Shown one piece after another: positions 44,576-54,365 of a DNA stretch of 64,000 nucleotides. Positions within the stretch are counted from its first letter, which is position 1. Each line of letters starts with the position of its first letter. The DNA lies in NCBI RefSeq assembly GCF_010686755.1, contig NZ_JAAGXA010000001.1:62001-126000 (forward strand), read 5' to 3'. The DNA is from Nocardioides zeae. Its GTDB lineage: Bacteria > Actinomycetota > Actinomycetes > Propionibacteriales > Nocardioidaceae. The translations under genes and the position numbers were made by a program. The notes under the pieces are model-generated. The model saw only the letters and a program-made list of their open reading frames with translations, was not told where the DNA came from and ran no database searches.

Positions 44576-45286
44576 TCAGGAGGAGCGACGCGCCTTCCGG
44601 GCGCTCAGGAGAGCCATGACACGCGCGATGACCAGCGCGATGTAGAGCATCCCGGCGATCTGCTCGAGCATGACCACCGAGCGGGCGTGGGGGAGCACCG
44701 GCACCACGTCGGACAGGCCGGTGCTCGTCAGCGTCGTCACGGAGAGGAACAGCAGCTCCACCCAGCTGCGCTGCTGCTCGGGGTCGACCGCCGCGGTGAA
44801 CGAGCCCGGCCAGACGACCTGGACCGCGATGTACAGGTAGGCGAAGCCCCAGGCCACGACGGTGAACGTCGCCCCGGTCGCCCAGATCTCGTCGTTGGTG
44901 ACCTCGTCGTCGTGGAACATGTAACGGATCAGCGCCCACGCCGTGTAGAAGTAGAAGACCGCGTGGAGCAGCGACGAGCCGACCACGATGGCGCCGTTGT
45001 CGGGGCGCATCGCCTCGAGCACGGTCAGCACGACGAGGGGCCCGCCGAGCACCAGGGAGACCCAGGTCAGCGCCTGCGTCGCGCGCACCGCGAAGACCGC
45101 CAGCACCAGCACGAGCAGGCCGATCGTGCCGAAGGCGCCACGGCCCGTGCCGGAGTCGCCGAGGAACGGGTAGACCGCGATCCCGCCCAGCTGCGTGAGC
45201 ATCAGCACCGCCGACGGGTGTGCGCGCAGCCAGTCCCAGCTGCCCGCGAGCGCGGAGGAAACGGATGGACCGGTCGAGGTCGCCAC
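44576..45286 (-). CDS. Ion-channel-like membrane protein with atypical selectivity filter
   Basis: The 236-residue protein has six hydrophobic segments. The last two flank a pore-loop-like segment LFLSVTTLTSTGLSDVVP, like two-transmembrane potassium channels. The filter position reads TSTGLSD (within 184-193) where TVGYGD is expected, so potassium selectivity is doubtful. The start is taken as GTG 45286 (VATSTGPSVSS). It lies upstream of glgE on the same strand and may be co-transcribed. Confidence 0.7.
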   Translation of the reverse strand: MATSTGPSVSSALAGSWDWLRAHPSAVLMLTQLGGIAVYPFLGDSGTGRGAFGTIGLLVLVLAVFAVRATQALTWVSLVLGGPLVVLTVLEAMRPDNGAIVVGSSLLHAVFYFYTAWALIRYMFHDDEVTNDEIWATGATFTVVAWGFAYLYIAVQVVWPGSFTAAVDPEQQRSWVELLFLSVTTLTSTGLSDVVPVLPHARSVVMLEQIAGMLYIALVIARVMALLSARKARRSS

Positions 45287-45342
45287 GGCGAGGATGCTGC
45301 CATGCCGGCTCGCGGACGCCCCTCGGCGCGCCCGCGACCTGC

Positions 45343-47520
45343 TCAGGTCGCCTGGATGACCAGCACGGAGCGGCTGCGCACCTCGAAGTGGTCGCCGGCC
45401 TTCACCGGCGTGCCCGGCGGCAGCTCGCCGTCGGTCGACAGCACGACGGCGCCCGTCTGCACCCAGTCGTTCTCGGGCAGCAGGATGTGGACGGGTTCGT
45501 GGCCGGCGTTGAACCAGATGACGAACGAGGCGTCGACCTGCTGCTCGCCGCACGGCCCGGGAGCGCGCAGCGGCGCGCCGGAGACGAACATGCCGACCGC
45601 GCGCAGGTTGCCGTCGTGCCAGTCCTCGGCGCGCATCTCCCGGCCCGTCGGGTGCAGCCAGGCGAGGTCCTTGGGTCCGCCCTTGATCGTCGGCCGGCCC
45701 TCGAACCAGTGCCGCTGCCGCAGGGCCGGGTGCTCGCGCCGCAGCCGCAGGGCGGCCTTGGTGACCTCGTAGACGTCCAGCCACGCGTCGTCGGGGCTCC
45801 AGTCGACCCACGACGTGGGGCCGTCCTGGCAGTAGGCGTTGTTGTTGCCGCGCTGCGTGCGCCCCCGCTCGTCGCCCGCGGTGATCATCGGGACGCCGTT
45901 GGACAGGCACAGGGTGGCCATCATGTTGGCTGCCTGGCGGCGGCGCCGCTCGAGGATGCGGGCGTCGTCGGTCTCGCCCTCGACCCCGTGGTTCCACGAC
46001 CGGTTGTTGTCGGTCCCGTCCCGGTTGTCCTCGCCGTTCGCCTCGTTGTGCTTGCGGTCGTAGGAGACGAGGTCGCGCAGCGTGAAGCCGTCGTGGGCGG
46101 TGACGAAGTTGACGGAGTTGTACGCCGAGCGCCCGTCGTCGGCGTACAGGTCGCTGCTGCCGGCGAGCCGCGTCGCGACCTCGTGGAGGCCGGGCGTCTG
46201 CCCGCGCCAGAAGTCCCGGGTGCTGTCGCGGTACTGGTCGTTCCACTCGACCCACGGCGGCGGCAGCTCGCCCACCAGGTAGCCGTCCATCGAGGCGTCC
46301 CAGGGCTCGGCGATGAGCTTGACGTGCCGCAGCACCGGGTCCTGGCCGATCGCCACGAGCAGGTCGCTCTTCATGTCCACGCGCGAGCCCGTGCGGGTCA
46401 GGGCCGACATGAGGTCGAAGCGGAAGCCGTCGACGTGCATCTCGGTGACCCAGTAGCGCAGCGAGTCGAGGATCATGCGCAGCGCCAGCGGGTCCTCGCT
46501 GTTGACCGTGTTGCCGCAGCCGGTCACGTCCCAGTAGGTGTCGTCGAAGCGTCCGGACGCACCCTCGGGGGCGGTCTCGCCGCGCTGCACGCGGCGGTAG
46601 AACCCCCGGTCGTCGAGCCCGCGGAAGGAGAGCGTGGGGCCGAGCGGGCCGGCCTCGGCCGTGTGGTTGTAGACGACGTCGAGGATGACCTCGATGCCGG
46701 CGCGGTGCAGGTCCTTGACCATCTGCTTGAACTCGGCGACCTGCTGGCCCCGGTCGCCCGCGGCGCTGTAGGCGTTGTGCGGCGCGAAGTAGCCGATCGA
46801 GTTGTAGCCCCAGTAGTTGACCGCGCCCCGCTCGGTGAGCCCCGGCTCGGAGAAGAACTGGTGCACCGGCAGCAGCTCGACGGCCGTGACCCCGAGGTCG
46901 CGCAGGTAGTCGGTGACCGCCGGCGACCCGAGCCCCGCGTAGGTGCCGCGCAGGTGCTCGGGCACCCGGTCGTGCAGGGCGGTGAACCCCTTGACGTGCA
47001 GCTCGTAGATGACGGTGTCACGCCACCGCCGCTTCATCGGCTGCTCGCCCTCCCAGTCGAAGGCCGGGTCGACGACCACGCTCCGCGCGGCGTACGGCGC
47101 GGAGTCGTCCTCGTTGCGCAGGGCGGGGTCGTCGAAGCGGTAGCCGAAGAGCGCGGGCTGCGGGTCGATCGTGCCGCTGACCGCCTGGGCGTAGGGGTCG
47201 AGGAGGAGCTTGGCGGGGTTGAAGCGGAGGCCCTGGGCGGGGTCCCACGGCCCGTCGACGCGGTAGCCGTACCGCGTGCCGGGGGCGATGTCGGGCAGCG
47301 CACCGTGCCAGATGCCCAGGGACCGCTCCGTCAGCGCGTGCCGGGTCTCGACGTCCTCGTCGTCGAAGACGCACAGCCAGCACGCCGTGGCGTGGGGCGC
47401 GTAGACGGCGAAGTTGGTCGAGGCGGGCGACCAGGTCGCACCGAGCGGCCAGTTGCGTCCGGGCCAGACCGGTGAGACCTGTCCCTCGTAGCTCCAGAGA
47501 CCGGGACTCATGGGCGCCAT
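45343..47520 (-). CDS. glgX: Glycogen debranching enzyme GlgX
   Basis: This 725-residue GH13_11 enzyme hydrolyses alpha-1,6 branches of glycogen-type glucan. The N-terminal CBM48 region (FAVYAPHATACWLCVFDD) is followed by the barrel with NYWGYNSIGYFAPHNAYS, nucleophile in DGFRFDLMSAL, acid in LIAEPWDA and NFVTAHDGFTLRDLVSYD. The last half has GNNNAYCQD and the usual C-terminal beta domain. It is on the same strand as the GlgE operon and 57 bp upstream of the channel gene, so the window holds both synthesis and debranching functions. Confidence 0.96.
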   Translation of the reverse strand: MAPMSPGLWSYEGQVSPVWPGRNWPLGATWSPASTNFAVYAPHATACWLCVFDDEDVETRHALTERSLGIWHGALPDIAPGTRYGYRVDGPWDPAQGLRFNPAKLLLDPYAQAVSGTIDPQPALFGYRFDDPALRNEDDSAPYAARSVVVDPAFDWEGEQPMKRRWRDTVIYELHVKGFTALHDRVPEHLRGTYAGLGSPAVTDYLRDLGVTAVELLPVHQFFSEPGLTERGAVNYWGYNSIGYFAPHNAYSAAGDRGQQVAEFKQMVKDLHRAGIEVILDVVYNHTAEAGPLGPTLSFRGLDDRGFYRRVQRGETAPEGASGRFDDTYWDVTGCGNTVNSEDPLALRMILDSLRYWVTEMHVDGFRFDLMSALTRTGSRVDMKSDLLVAIGQDPVLRHVKLIAEPWDASMDGYLVGELPPPWVEWNDQYRDSTRDFWRGQTPGLHEVATRLAGSSDLYADDGRSAYNSVNFVTAHDGFTLRDLVSYDRKHNEANGEDNRDGTDNNRSWNHGVEGETDDARILERRRRQAANMMATLCLSNGVPMITAGDERGRTQRGNNNAYCQDGPTSWVDWSPDDAWLDVYEVTKAALRLRREHPALRQRHWFEGRPTIKGGPKDLAWLHPTGREMRAEDWHDGNLRAVGMFVSGAPLRAPGPCGEQQVDASFVIWFNAGHEPVHILLPENDWVQTGAVVLSTDGELPPGTPVKAGDHFEVRSRSVLVIQAT

Positions 47521-47709
47521 TGTGGTGGACCGGCGCCGCGACCGTGGCGGTACACCCCGTCCGGTCCGTGGTCCCGGTCACCCGGTACGCCGTACCGCGG
47601 CCGGGCACGGCACAATGCCGACCGAGCGCTCGGGAACCGGCTCCGGTCGGCCGGGCGCTGCAGGACCGACCGACACACCGTCAGACCGATAGACGAAAGC
47701 GGGAGCGGC

Positions 47710-48489
47710 ATGGGTGAGCACGTCCGACTGGAGGTGGCCGACGGCGTCGGCACCATCCGCCTGGACCGTCCGAAGATGAACGCCATCAGCTTCGCCGTGC
47801 AGGCCGAGCTGCGCGAGGTGGCCCGGGAGGCGACCGAGCGTGAGGACGTGCGTGCGGTCGTGCTCTGGGGCGGCGAGCGCGTCTTCGCCGCGGGCAACGA
47901 CGTGAAGGAGATGGCCGAGGTGTCCTACACGGGCATGGTCGACAAGGCCGGCTCGGTGCAGTCCGCGGTGACGGCCATCGCCGCCATCCCGAAGCCGGTC
48001 GTCGCGGCGATCAACGGCTACGCGCTGGGCGGCGGGTGCGAGCTGGCGCTGGCGGCTGACGTCCGCATCGCCGCCGAGAACGCGGTGCTCGGCCAGCCGG
48101 AGATCCTGCTCGGCATCATCCCGGGCGCCGGCGGCACCCAGCGCCTCGCACGTCTCGTGGGGCCCGCGAAGGCCAAGGACCTCATGTTCACCGGCCGGTT
48201 CGTCAAGGCCGACGAGGCCCTCACCATCGGCCTCGTCGACCGGGTCGTCCCCGCCGCGGAGGTGTACGACGCGGCCCTCGCCTGGGCCGGCCAGTTCAGC
48301 GCGGCCGCGTCCTTCGCGCTCCGGGCCGTCAAGGAGTCGGTGGACCAGGGCCTCGAGGTCGACCTGGGGACGGGCCTGGCCATCGAGCGCACCCAGTTCG
48401 CCGCGGTGTTCGCCACGGAGGACGCCGAGATCGGTCTCCGGTCGTTCGTCGAGAACGGTCCGGGCAAGGCGCAGTTCGTCGGCCGATGA
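47710..48489 (+). CDS. Enoyl-CoA hydratase/isomerase family protein
   Basis: The 259-residue crotonase-fold protein hydrates enoyl-CoA. The oxyanion-hole segment is FAAGNDVKEMAEV, and the catalytic glutamates are in GYALGGGCELALAADVRIA and GQPEILLGIIPGAGGTQRLARLVG. Both catalytic Glu positions are retained, so hydratase activity is expected. The start ATG 47710 follows GGGAGCGGC. The gene is divergent from glgX across 189 bp with no other feature that I can support, and close to the ETF genes. Confidence 0.93.
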   Translation: MGEHVRLEVADGVGTIRLDRPKMNAISFAVQAELREVAREATEREDVRAVVLWGGERVFAAGNDVKEMAEVSYTGMVDKAGSVQSAVTAIAAIPKPVVAAINGYALGGGCELALAADVRIAAENAVLGQPEILLGIIPGAGGTQRLARLVGPAKAKDLMFTGRFVKADEALTIGLVDRVVPAAEVYDAALAWAGQFSAAASFALRAVKESVDQGLEVDLGTGLAIERTQFAAVFATEDAEIGLRSFVENGPGKAQFVGR

Positions 48490-48585
48490 ACCAGCACCGA
48501 GCGACGTGGACGAGCCCCGCCGGACGCCGAGACGTGTGCCACACTGGCGCGCGACGGCTTCCCCCGACGACACCGAGGACGTGAC

Positions 48586-49011
48586 GTGGCCGGAATCTTC
48601 AAGCGCGGCGCCGAGACGCCCACCAGCGACACGGCTGCGTCCGCGTCGACCGCTCCGTCCGAGTCCTCGGACGCGAGCACGACGACCACCCGGACCCGGC
48701 CGTCGGTCTCCGTCGACCAGGTGCGCACCCGCGTCGCCCAGGTGCTGTGGGCGCTGTGCCTCGTCGCGGCCACGGTGCTCGCCGTGGCCGCGCTCTGCAT
48801 CGCGGTCGACGCCAACCAGCAGAACGCCCTCGTCGAGCGCGTCCTCGAGCTCGCGAAGGTCGTCGACCTGAACGTGTTCACCCTCGACGACGGCATCATG
48901 GCGTTCACCGGCGACAACGCCGAGACCAAGAACGCCCTCGTCAACTACGGCCTGGGGGCCGCGTTCTACCTAGTGGTAGGGCGGGTGGCGGAGCGGCTCG
49001 TCCGTCCCTGA
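48586..49011 (+). CDS. Small membrane protein of unknown function
   Basis: The 141-residue product starts at GTG 48586. It has a Ser/Thr/Ala-rich disordered N-terminus (about 8-45), a transmembrane helix (VLWALCLVAATVLAVAALCI), a periplasmic-sized loop and a second hydrophobic helix (YGLGAAFYLVVGRVA). No family is recognised. It stands alone between the enoyl-CoA hydratase and etfB. Confidence 0.65.
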   Translation: MAGIFKRGAETPTSDTAASASTAPSESSDASTTTTRTRPSVSVDQVRTRVAQVLWALCLVAATVLAVAALCIAVDANQQNALVERVLELAKVVDLNVFTLDDGIMAFTGDNAETKNALVNYGLGAAFYLVVGRVAERLVRP

Positions 49012-49125
49012 TCCTGCAGCCAGCACCACCTCGCCGTGAGACGCACACCACGTCGCATCGGCGTTACCTGCTAGTAGCCTCAGCAACACACTCGAGTCAC
49101 AGGAGGGGCCGCGAGGCCACACGCC

Positions 49126-49926
49126 ATGAACATTGTTGTCTGTGTGAAGCACGTCCCGGACGCCACGGCGGACCGGAAGTTCGAGTCCGACAACACGGTG
49201 GACCGGGCGGGCGTCGACGGTCTGCTGTCGGAGCTCGACGAGTACGCCGTGGAGCAGGCCCTGCAGCTCCGGGAGAGCCGTGAGGGCGAGGACATCGAGA
49301 TCACCGCGCTGACGGTGGGTCCCGAGAAGGCGCTCGACGCGGTGCGCAAGGCGCTGCAGATGGGTGTCGACAAGGGCGTCCACGTCACCGACGAGGGCAT
49401 CGCCGGGTCGGACTACCTCGGCACCTCGCTGGTGCTCGCGAAGGCGATCGAGAAGCTGGGCGCGGAGAAGCCGGTGGACATCGTCTTCTTCGGCATGGCC
49501 TCCACCGACGCCTCGGGCGGTGTCGTCCCGGCGATGGTGGCGGAGCGCCTCGGCCTGCCGCAGGTGACGCTCGCCGCGCTCGTGCAGACGCAGGGCGACC
49601 AGGTCCGCGTCAAGCGCGACGGCGACACCGCGACCGAGGTCATCGGGGCGACGCTGCCGATCGTGCTCTCGGTGACGGACCAGTCCGGCGAGGCGCGCTA
49701 CCCCTCCTTCAAGGGGATCATGGCGGCCAAGAAGAAGCCGGTCGAGACCTACTCGCTGGCCGACCTGGGCGTCGACCCGGGCGAGGTCGGCGCGGGTGCC
49801 GCCACGACCTCGGTCGAGGACACCTCCGCCCGCCCGCCGCGCACGGCCGGCGAGATCGTGACCGACGAGGACGGCTCCGGCGCCGAGGCGCTCGCCGGTT
49901 TCCTCGCGTCCAAGAAGTTCATCTGA
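49126..49926 (+). CDS. etfB: Electron transfer flavoprotein subunit beta
   Basis: EtfB binds AMP and forms with EtfA the heterodimer that carries electrons from acyl-CoA dehydrogenases to ETF:quinone oxidoreductase. The 266-residue protein begins MNIVVCVKHVPDATADRKFE and contains FGMASTDASGGVVPAMVAE and YPSFKGIMAAKKKPVETYSL, the ETF-beta signatures. It is co-transcribed with etfA, 18 bp downstream. ATG 49126 has a weak upstream AGGAGGGG. Confidence 0.96.
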   Translation: MNIVVCVKHVPDATADRKFESDNTVDRAGVDGLLSELDEYAVEQALQLRESREGEDIEITALTVGPEKALDAVRKALQMGVDKGVHVTDEGIAGSDYLGTSLVLAKAIEKLGAEKPVDIVFFGMASTDASGGVVPAMVAERLGLPQVTLAALVQTQGDQVRVKRDGDTATEVIGATLPIVLSVTDQSGEARYPSFKGIMAAKKKPVETYSLADLGVDPGEVGAGAATTSVEDTSARPPRTAGEIVTDEDGSGAEALAGFLASKKFI

Positions 49927-49944
49927 GAAGGGTTGGGGACGAAC

Positions 49945-50898
49945 ATGTCTGAGGTTCTGGTCCTCGTCGACCACGTCGACGGAGCGGTCCGCAAGCCGAC
50001 CTTCGAGCTGCTGGCGATCGCGAAGAAGCTGGGCACCCCCGCTGCCGTGTTCATCGGCGGCGCGGGTGAGGCCGCCGACGCGGCCGCGGCGGTGAAGAAG
50101 TACGGCGCGGAGAAGGTCTACGTCGTCGACGACGCCGAGATCAAGGGCTACCTGGTGGCCCCGAAGTCCGAGGCGCTCGCGCAGCTGGTGGAGAAGACCT
50201 CTCCGGCCGCGGTGCTCATCGTCTCGAGCGCGGAGGGCAAGGAGGTCGGCGCCCGCCTCGCGGTCAAGACCGGCTCCGGTCTCATCACCGACGCCGTCGA
50301 CGTCGCCGAGGACGGCACGGCGACGCAGTCGGTCTTCGCGGGCAACTACACGCTGACCGGCAAGGTCACGAAGGGCACGCCGATCATCACGGTCAAGCCC
50401 AACTCCGCGAGCCCCGAGGAGGGCGAGGGTGCCGGCACCGTCGAGGAGGTCGCCGTGACGATCTCCGACGCGGCGAAGACGGCGCAGATCGTGGCCTCGC
50501 AGCCGCGTCAGGCGTCGGGTCGTCCCGAGCTCACCGAGGCGGCCATCGTCGTCTCCGGTGGCCGTGGCACCGGCGGCGACTTCGCGCCGGTCGAGAAGCT
50601 GGCGGACGCGCTCGGCGCGGCCGTGGGTGCCTCGCGTGCCGCGGTCGACTCCGGCTGGATCCCCCACACCTTCCAGGTGGGCCAGACCGGCAAGACCGTC
50701 TCGCCGCAGCTGTACGTCGCGAACGGCATCTCGGGCGCGATCCAGCACCGGGCCGGCATGCAGACCTCGAAGACGATCGTCGCGGTCAACAAGGACGAGG
50801 AGGCGCCGATCTTCGAGCTCGTCGACTTCGGCGTCGTGGGCGACCTGCACAGCGTCCTGCCGGCCCTGACGGACGCCGTCGAGGCGCGCAAGGGCTGA
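49945..50898 (+). CDS. etfA: Electron transfer flavoprotein subunit alpha
   Basis: EtfA carries the FAD. The 317-residue protein has the C-terminal FAD domain with [61 protein letters not shown] and [22 protein letters not shown], all diagnostic. ATG 49945 ([13 protein letters not shown]) is preferred to the in-frame TTG 49933. It is followed by a strong terminator. Confidence 0.96.
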   Translation: MSEVLVLVDHVDGAVRKPTFELLAIAKKLGTPAAVFIGGAGEAADAAAAVKKYGAEKVYVVDDAEIKGYLVAPKSEALAQLVEKTSPAAVLIVSSAEGKEVGARLAVKTGSGLITDAVDVAEDGTATQSVFAGNYTLTGKVTKGTPIITVKPNSASPEEGEGAGTVEEVAVTISDAAKTAQIVASQPRQASGRPELTEAAIVVSGGRGTGGDFAPVEKLADALGAAVGASRAAVDSGWIPHTFQVGQTGKTVSPQLYVANGISGAIQHRAGMQTSKTIVAVNKDEEAPIFELVDFGVVGDLHSVLPALTDAVEARKG

Positions 50899-50950
50899 GC
50901 CCGGCACGCCACCGCAGCACCAGCAGCACCAGCAGGACCTGCACCACCGG

Positions 50951-50992
50951 CCGCGGTGGGAGCGCCCGTTCGACGGGACGCTCCCACCGCGG
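50951..50992 (+). terminator. Rho-independent terminator after etfBA
   Basis: A 14-bp perfect stem (50951-50964 with 50979-50992) is extended by the inner stem CCCGT/ACGGG with loop TCG and one bulged A. It is followed by TCGCGTTTCC. It lies 52 bp after the etfA stop and before proA. Confidence 0.8.
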
Positions 50993-51019
50993 TCGCGTTT
51001 CCGCCGTACCCTCGTCAGC

Positions 51020-52267
51020 ATGAGCACCGAGGAGGTCCTGGCCGCAGCGACGCGGGCCAAGGAGGCGGCGTACGAGCTCGCCACGGCGACCCGCGCGACG
51101 AAGGACGCGGCGCTGGAGGCCATGGCGGAGGCCCTCGCCACCCACGAGCCGGCCATCCTGACCGCGAACGCCACCGACGTGGAGCGGGCCGAGGGGAACG
51201 GCACGCCGCCGAACATCGTCGACCGGCTGCGCCTGACGCCCGACCGGCTCGCGCAGATGGCCCAGGGCCTGCGTGAGGTCGCGGCGCTCCCGGACCCGGT
51301 GGGGGAGGTGGTCCGCGGCGGCGCCCTGCCCAACGGGCTCGAGCTGCGCCAGGTACGCGTGCCCTTCGGTGTCGTCGGCATGATCTACGAGGCGCGTCCG
51401 AACGTGACCGCGGACGCGGCGGGCATCTGCCTCAAGTCGGGCAACGCCGTCCTCCTGCGCGGCTCCTCGAGCGCCCGCTCGAGCAACGGGGCGATCGTCG
51501 CGGCGCTCCGCGAGGCCGTGGTGTCCGCCGGGCTGCCCGCCGACGTCGTCCAGCTCGTGCCGGGGGACACCCACGAGAGCGTCAAGGCCCTGATGCGGGC
51601 CCGTGGCCTGGTGGACGTGCTCATCCCGCGCGGTGGCGCCGGCCTCATCCGCTCGGTGGTCGAGGAGTCGACCGTGCCGGTCATCGAGACGGGCGTCGGC
51701 AACTGTCACGTGTACGTCGACGCGTCAGCCGACCTCGACAAGGCGCTCGCCATCGTGGTCAACGCGAAGACCCAGCGCACGTCGGTCTGCAACGCCGCCG
51801 AGTCGCTGCTCGTGCACGCCGACGTCGCCGACGACTTCCTGCCGCTCGTCATCGACGCGCTGGCCGAGCGCGGCGTGCGGATCCACGGCGACGCGCGCTT
51901 CGGGGAGTACGACGGGATCGAGCCCGCCACCGAGGAGGACTACGCGACCGAGTACCTCTCGCTCGACATCGCGGCGGCCGTCGTCGACGACCTCGAGGCC
52001 GCCATCGGCCACATCCGCAGGTACTCCTCGGGCCACTCCGACGCGATCGTCACCGAGTCGCAGTCGGCGGCGCGCCGCTTCGTCGCCGCTGTCGACTCCG
52101 CGGCGGTGCTGGTCAACGCCTCGACGCGGTTCACCGACGGCGGTGAGTTCGGGTTCGGCGCGGAGATCGGCATCAGCACCCAGAAGCTGCACGCCCGCGG
52201 CCCGATGGGCCTGCCCGAGATGACCTCCACGAAGTACGTCGTCACCGGCGACGGGCACGTCCGGTGA
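51020..52267 (+). CDS. proA: Gamma-glutamyl phosphate reductase ProA
   Basis: ProA reduces gamma-glutamyl phosphate to glutamate semialdehyde with NADPH in proline synthesis. The 415-residue aldehyde-dehydrogenase-fold protein has [40 protein letters not shown], nucleophile Cys257 in [13 protein letters not shown] and [21 protein letters not shown]. It is followed by nadD and rsfS, the usual actinobacterial neighbourhood. No proB is in the window. Confidence 0.97.
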   Translation: MSTEEVLAAATRAKEAAYELATATRATKDAALEAMAEALATHEPAILTANATDVERAEGNGTPPNIVDRLRLTPDRLAQMAQGLREVAALPDPVGEVVRGGALPNGLELRQVRVPFGVVGMIYEARPNVTADAAGICLKSGNAVLLRGSSSARSSNGAIVAALREAVVSAGLPADVVQLVPGDTHESVKALMRARGLVDVLIPRGGAGLIRSVVEESTVPVIETGVGNCHVYVDASADLDKALAIVVNAKTQRTSVCNAAESLLVHADVADDFLPLVIDALAERGVRIHGDARFGEYDGIEPATEEDYATEYLSLDIAAAVVDDLEAAIGHIRRYSSGHSDAIVTESQSAARRFVAAVDSAAVLVNASTRFTDGGEFGFGAEIGISTQKLHARGPMGLPEMTSTKYVVTGDGHVR

Positions 52268-52310
52268 CCCGTGGCAGCGGTCGGACGCGGCGGGCACTAG
52301 GATCAGCCGC

Positions 52311-52463
52311 ATGTCGCTGAGTGAGTTCGCCGTGGTCGCCTCCGAGGCCGGTGGCGAGGGCTACAGCCCCTGGCCCTACGTCGTGGGCGGGGTCGTCCTG
52401 CTGATCTTCCTCCTCCTGCTGGCCGGTCTGCTCGCCTTCGCCGGTGGTCGCGAGCACAGCTGA
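52311..52463 (+). CDS. Small single-pass membrane protein between proA and nadD
   Basis: The 50-residue ORF runs from ATG 52311 to TGA 52461-52463 and encodes [17 protein letters not shown], then one hydrophobic helix ([21 protein letters not shown]) and the tail GGREHS. Its stop lies one base before the nadD GTG start, so the two are probably coupled. No family is recognised. Coding character is supported by the helix and the tight spacing. Confidence 0.6.
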   Translation: MSLSEFAVVASEAGGEGYSPWPYVVGGVVLLIFLLLLAGLLAFAGGREHS

Positions 52464-52464
52464 G

Positions 52465-53091
52465 GTGCCGCCTCCCGCCACGGGGCGCCGCATCGGGGTG
52501 ATGGGCGGAACCTTCGACCCCATCCACCACGGTCACCTCGTGGCGGCCTCCGAGGTCCAGTCCTTCTTCGACCTCGACGAGGTCGTGTTCGTCCCGACGG
52601 GCGACCCGTGGCAGAAGTCCGACCGTCACGTCTCGCCCGCGGAGCACCGCTACCTCATGACGGTCATCGCGACGGCGTCCAACCCGCGCTTCCGGGTCTC
52701 GCGCGTCGACATCGACCGGGGCGGTCCGACCTACACCGTCGACACGCTGCGCGACCTGCGCGACCAGCTGCCCGGGGCGGAGCTGTTCTTCATCACCGGG
52801 GCCGACGCCCTGGCCAACATCTTCACGTGGCGCGACACGTCCGAGATGTTCGACCTGGCGCAGTTCGTCGGGGTCACCCGGCCGGGGTACACGATGGACG
52901 CCGCGTCGCTGGCCTCGATCCCCGACCACCGCGTCACCATGCTGGAGATCCCCGCCCTGGCGATCTCCTCGACCGACTGCCGCGAGCGCACGGAGCGGGG
53001 CGAGCCGGTGTGGTACCTGGTGCCCGACGGCGTCGTGCAGTACATCGGCAAGCACCACCTCTACGAGCCCTCCACGAAAGGCCCCGCATGA
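52465..53091 (+). CDS. nadD: Nicotinate-nucleotide adenylyltransferase NadD
   Basis: NadD adenylates nicotinate mononucleotide to deamido-NAD in NAD synthesis. The 208-residue protein has the nucleotidyltransferase motif [15 protein letters not shown] with the (H/T)xGH site HHGH, and the C-terminal ISSTDCRER motif. The start is GTG 52465 after the small membrane ORF; GTG 52444 in the same frame would overlap that ORF. Its stop overlaps the rsfS ATG. Confidence 0.95.
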   Translation: MPPPATGRRIGVMGGTFDPIHHGHLVAASEVQSFFDLDEVVFVPTGDPWQKSDRHVSPAEHRYLMTVIATASNPRFRVSRVDIDRGGPTYTVDTLRDLRDQLPGAELFFITGADALANIFTWRDTSEMFDLAQFVGVTRPGYTMDAASLASIPDHRVTMLEIPALAISSTDCRERTERGEPVWYLVPDGVVQYIGKHHLYEPSTKGPA

Positions 53092-53510
53092 CCGCCACCG
53101 ACCGAGCCGTCGAGCTGGTGCACGCCGCTGCGCGTGCCGCCTCCGACAAGCTCGCGACCGACCTCCTCGCCTTCGACGTGAGCGAGCAGCTCGCGATCAC
53201 CGACGCGTTCCTGCTGGCCTCCGCCTCCAACGAGCGTCAGGTCAAGGCCGTCGTCGACGAGGTCGAGGACAAGCTGCGGGAGATCGGCGCGAAGCCGATC
53301 CGCCGCGAGGGCGAGCGCGACGGCCGCTGGGTGCTCATCGACTACGGCGACGTGGTCGTGCACGTGCAGCACGAGGAGGAGCGGCGCTTCTACGCCCTCG
53401 AGCGCCTCTGGCGCGACTGCCCGACGATCGGCCTGCCGGCCGACGTCACCGGCCCCGCCAGCGCCCCCGCCGCCTCGGGCGATCAGGGCGCTCCCGCCTC
53501 GGACGCGTGA
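53088..53510 (+). CDS. rsfS: Ribosomal silencing factor RsfS
   Basis: RsfS binds uL14 of the large ribosomal subunit and blocks subunit joining when nutrients are scarce. The 140-residue protein has the family core with [31 protein letters not shown] given in part as [15 protein letters not shown] and [22 protein letters not shown]. It is followed by an Ala/Pro-rich tail of about 25 residues. ATG 53088 overlaps the nadD stop, and its stop overlaps the gpgP GTG. Confidence 0.95.
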   Translation: MTATDRAVELVHAAARAASDKLATDLLAFDVSEQLAITDAFLLASASNERQVKAVVDEVEDKLREIGAKPIRREGERDGRWVLIDYGDVVVHVQHEEERRFYALERLWRDCPTIGLPADVTGPASAPAASGDQGAPASDA

Positions 53511-54202
53511 GCGGTCTCCGCGCCGGTATCCGCGCGCTCGTCCTGCTGCGGCACGGCCAGACCACCTGGAACGCGGAGCACCGCATCCAGGGTCAGGTCG
53601 ACGCCGAGCTGAGCGCGACCGGGCGGGCGCAGGCGGCGCGGGTCGCGCCGTACGTCGCGTCCCTGGGCCCCGTCGCGATCTGGAGCTCCGACCTGCAGCG
53701 TGCGGCCGTGACGGCCGCGCAGGTCGGTGACGCCTGCGGCCTGCCGGTCCGCACCGACGAGCGCCTGCGCGAGTTCGGACTGGGGGAGCGGGAGGGCGTG
53801 ACGCACGGCGAGTACGCCGCGGCCCACCCGGCCGAGTACGAGCACTTCGTCACCGGCCGGTGGAGCGCGGTGCCCGGCGCGGAGACGCTGACCGAGGTGC
53901 GCACGCGGCTCGAGGCGTGCCTCGACGAGCTGGCCGACGCGGTCGCGCCCGGCGAGACCGCCGTGGTCGTCTCCCACGGGGCGGCCCTGCGCGTCGCCGT
54001 GGAGGCGCTGGTGGCGGGCACGCAGAGCGAGCCGTCGGCGTACGCGGGCATGCACAACTGCGGCGTCGCCGTGCTCCAGGAGCGTCCGCTGCGGCGCGAC
54101 GACGAGCCGCGGTGGCGGCTCGTGGCCTACAACCGCACGGTCGAGGAGCTGTCCGCCACGCAGGGGGACCCCCGATTCGCGTCGGTGCGGGCGACAGGCT
54201 AA
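53507..54202 (+). CDS. gpgP: Histidine phosphatase, probable glucosyl-3-phosphoglycerate phosphatase
   Basis: The 231-residue protein is a branch-1 histidine phosphatase. The phospho-His loop is LLRHGQTTWNAEHRIQG, the acid-side helix is EFGLGEREGVTHGEY, and the second His is in VVVSHGAALRV. The position after nadD-rsfS is that of mycobacterial GpgP (Rv2419c), which removes phosphate from glucosyl-3-phosphoglycerate during methylglucose lipopolysaccharide synthesis. Specificity rests on that synteny. GTG 53507 overlaps the rsfS stop. Confidence 0.82.
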   Translation: MSGLRAGIRALVLLRHGQTTWNAEHRIQGQVDAELSATGRAQAARVAPYVASLGPVAIWSSDLQRAAVTAAQVGDACGLPVRTDERLREFGLGEREGVTHGEYAAAHPAEYEHFVTGRWSAVPGAETLTEVRTRLEACLDELADAVAPGETAVVVSHGAALRVAVEALVAGTQSEPSAYAGMHNCGVAVLQERPLRRDDEPRWRLVAYNRTVEELSATQGDPRFASVRATG

Positions 54203-54245
54203 TCTTCCTTCTCGTTGCTCGGCGGGAGACCGCAGGGAAACGGAT

Positions 54246-54321
54246 GGGGCTGTGGCGCAGCTGGTAGCGCATCTGCATGGCATGCAGAGGGTCAGGGGTT
54301 CGAGTCCCCTCAGCTCCACCA
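54246..54321 (+). tRNA. tRNA-Ala(GGC), used as integration site
   Basis: The 76-nt cloverleaf has acceptor GGGGCTG/CAGCTCC, D-arm GCGC..GCGC, anticodon stem TCTGC/GCAGA with loop ATGGCAT (anticodon GGC, alanine), T-arm CAGGGGTTCGAGTCCCCT and an encoded CCA end at 54319-54321. The frame of the adjacent minus-strand recombinase runs straight through the 3' half, the usual sign of integration at the tRNA 3' end. Confidence 0.95.
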
Positions 54322-54365
54322 AAGGGCTCTTAATCGAACCTCTTGTGTGGGAGAGATTGAGTAGC

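Noticed and set aside
47521..47709. Possible small gene in the glgX/enoyl-CoA hydratase gap
   Set aside because: No frame has a start with a ribosome binding site or a plausible composition; it is treated as a divergent promoter region without an assignable box.
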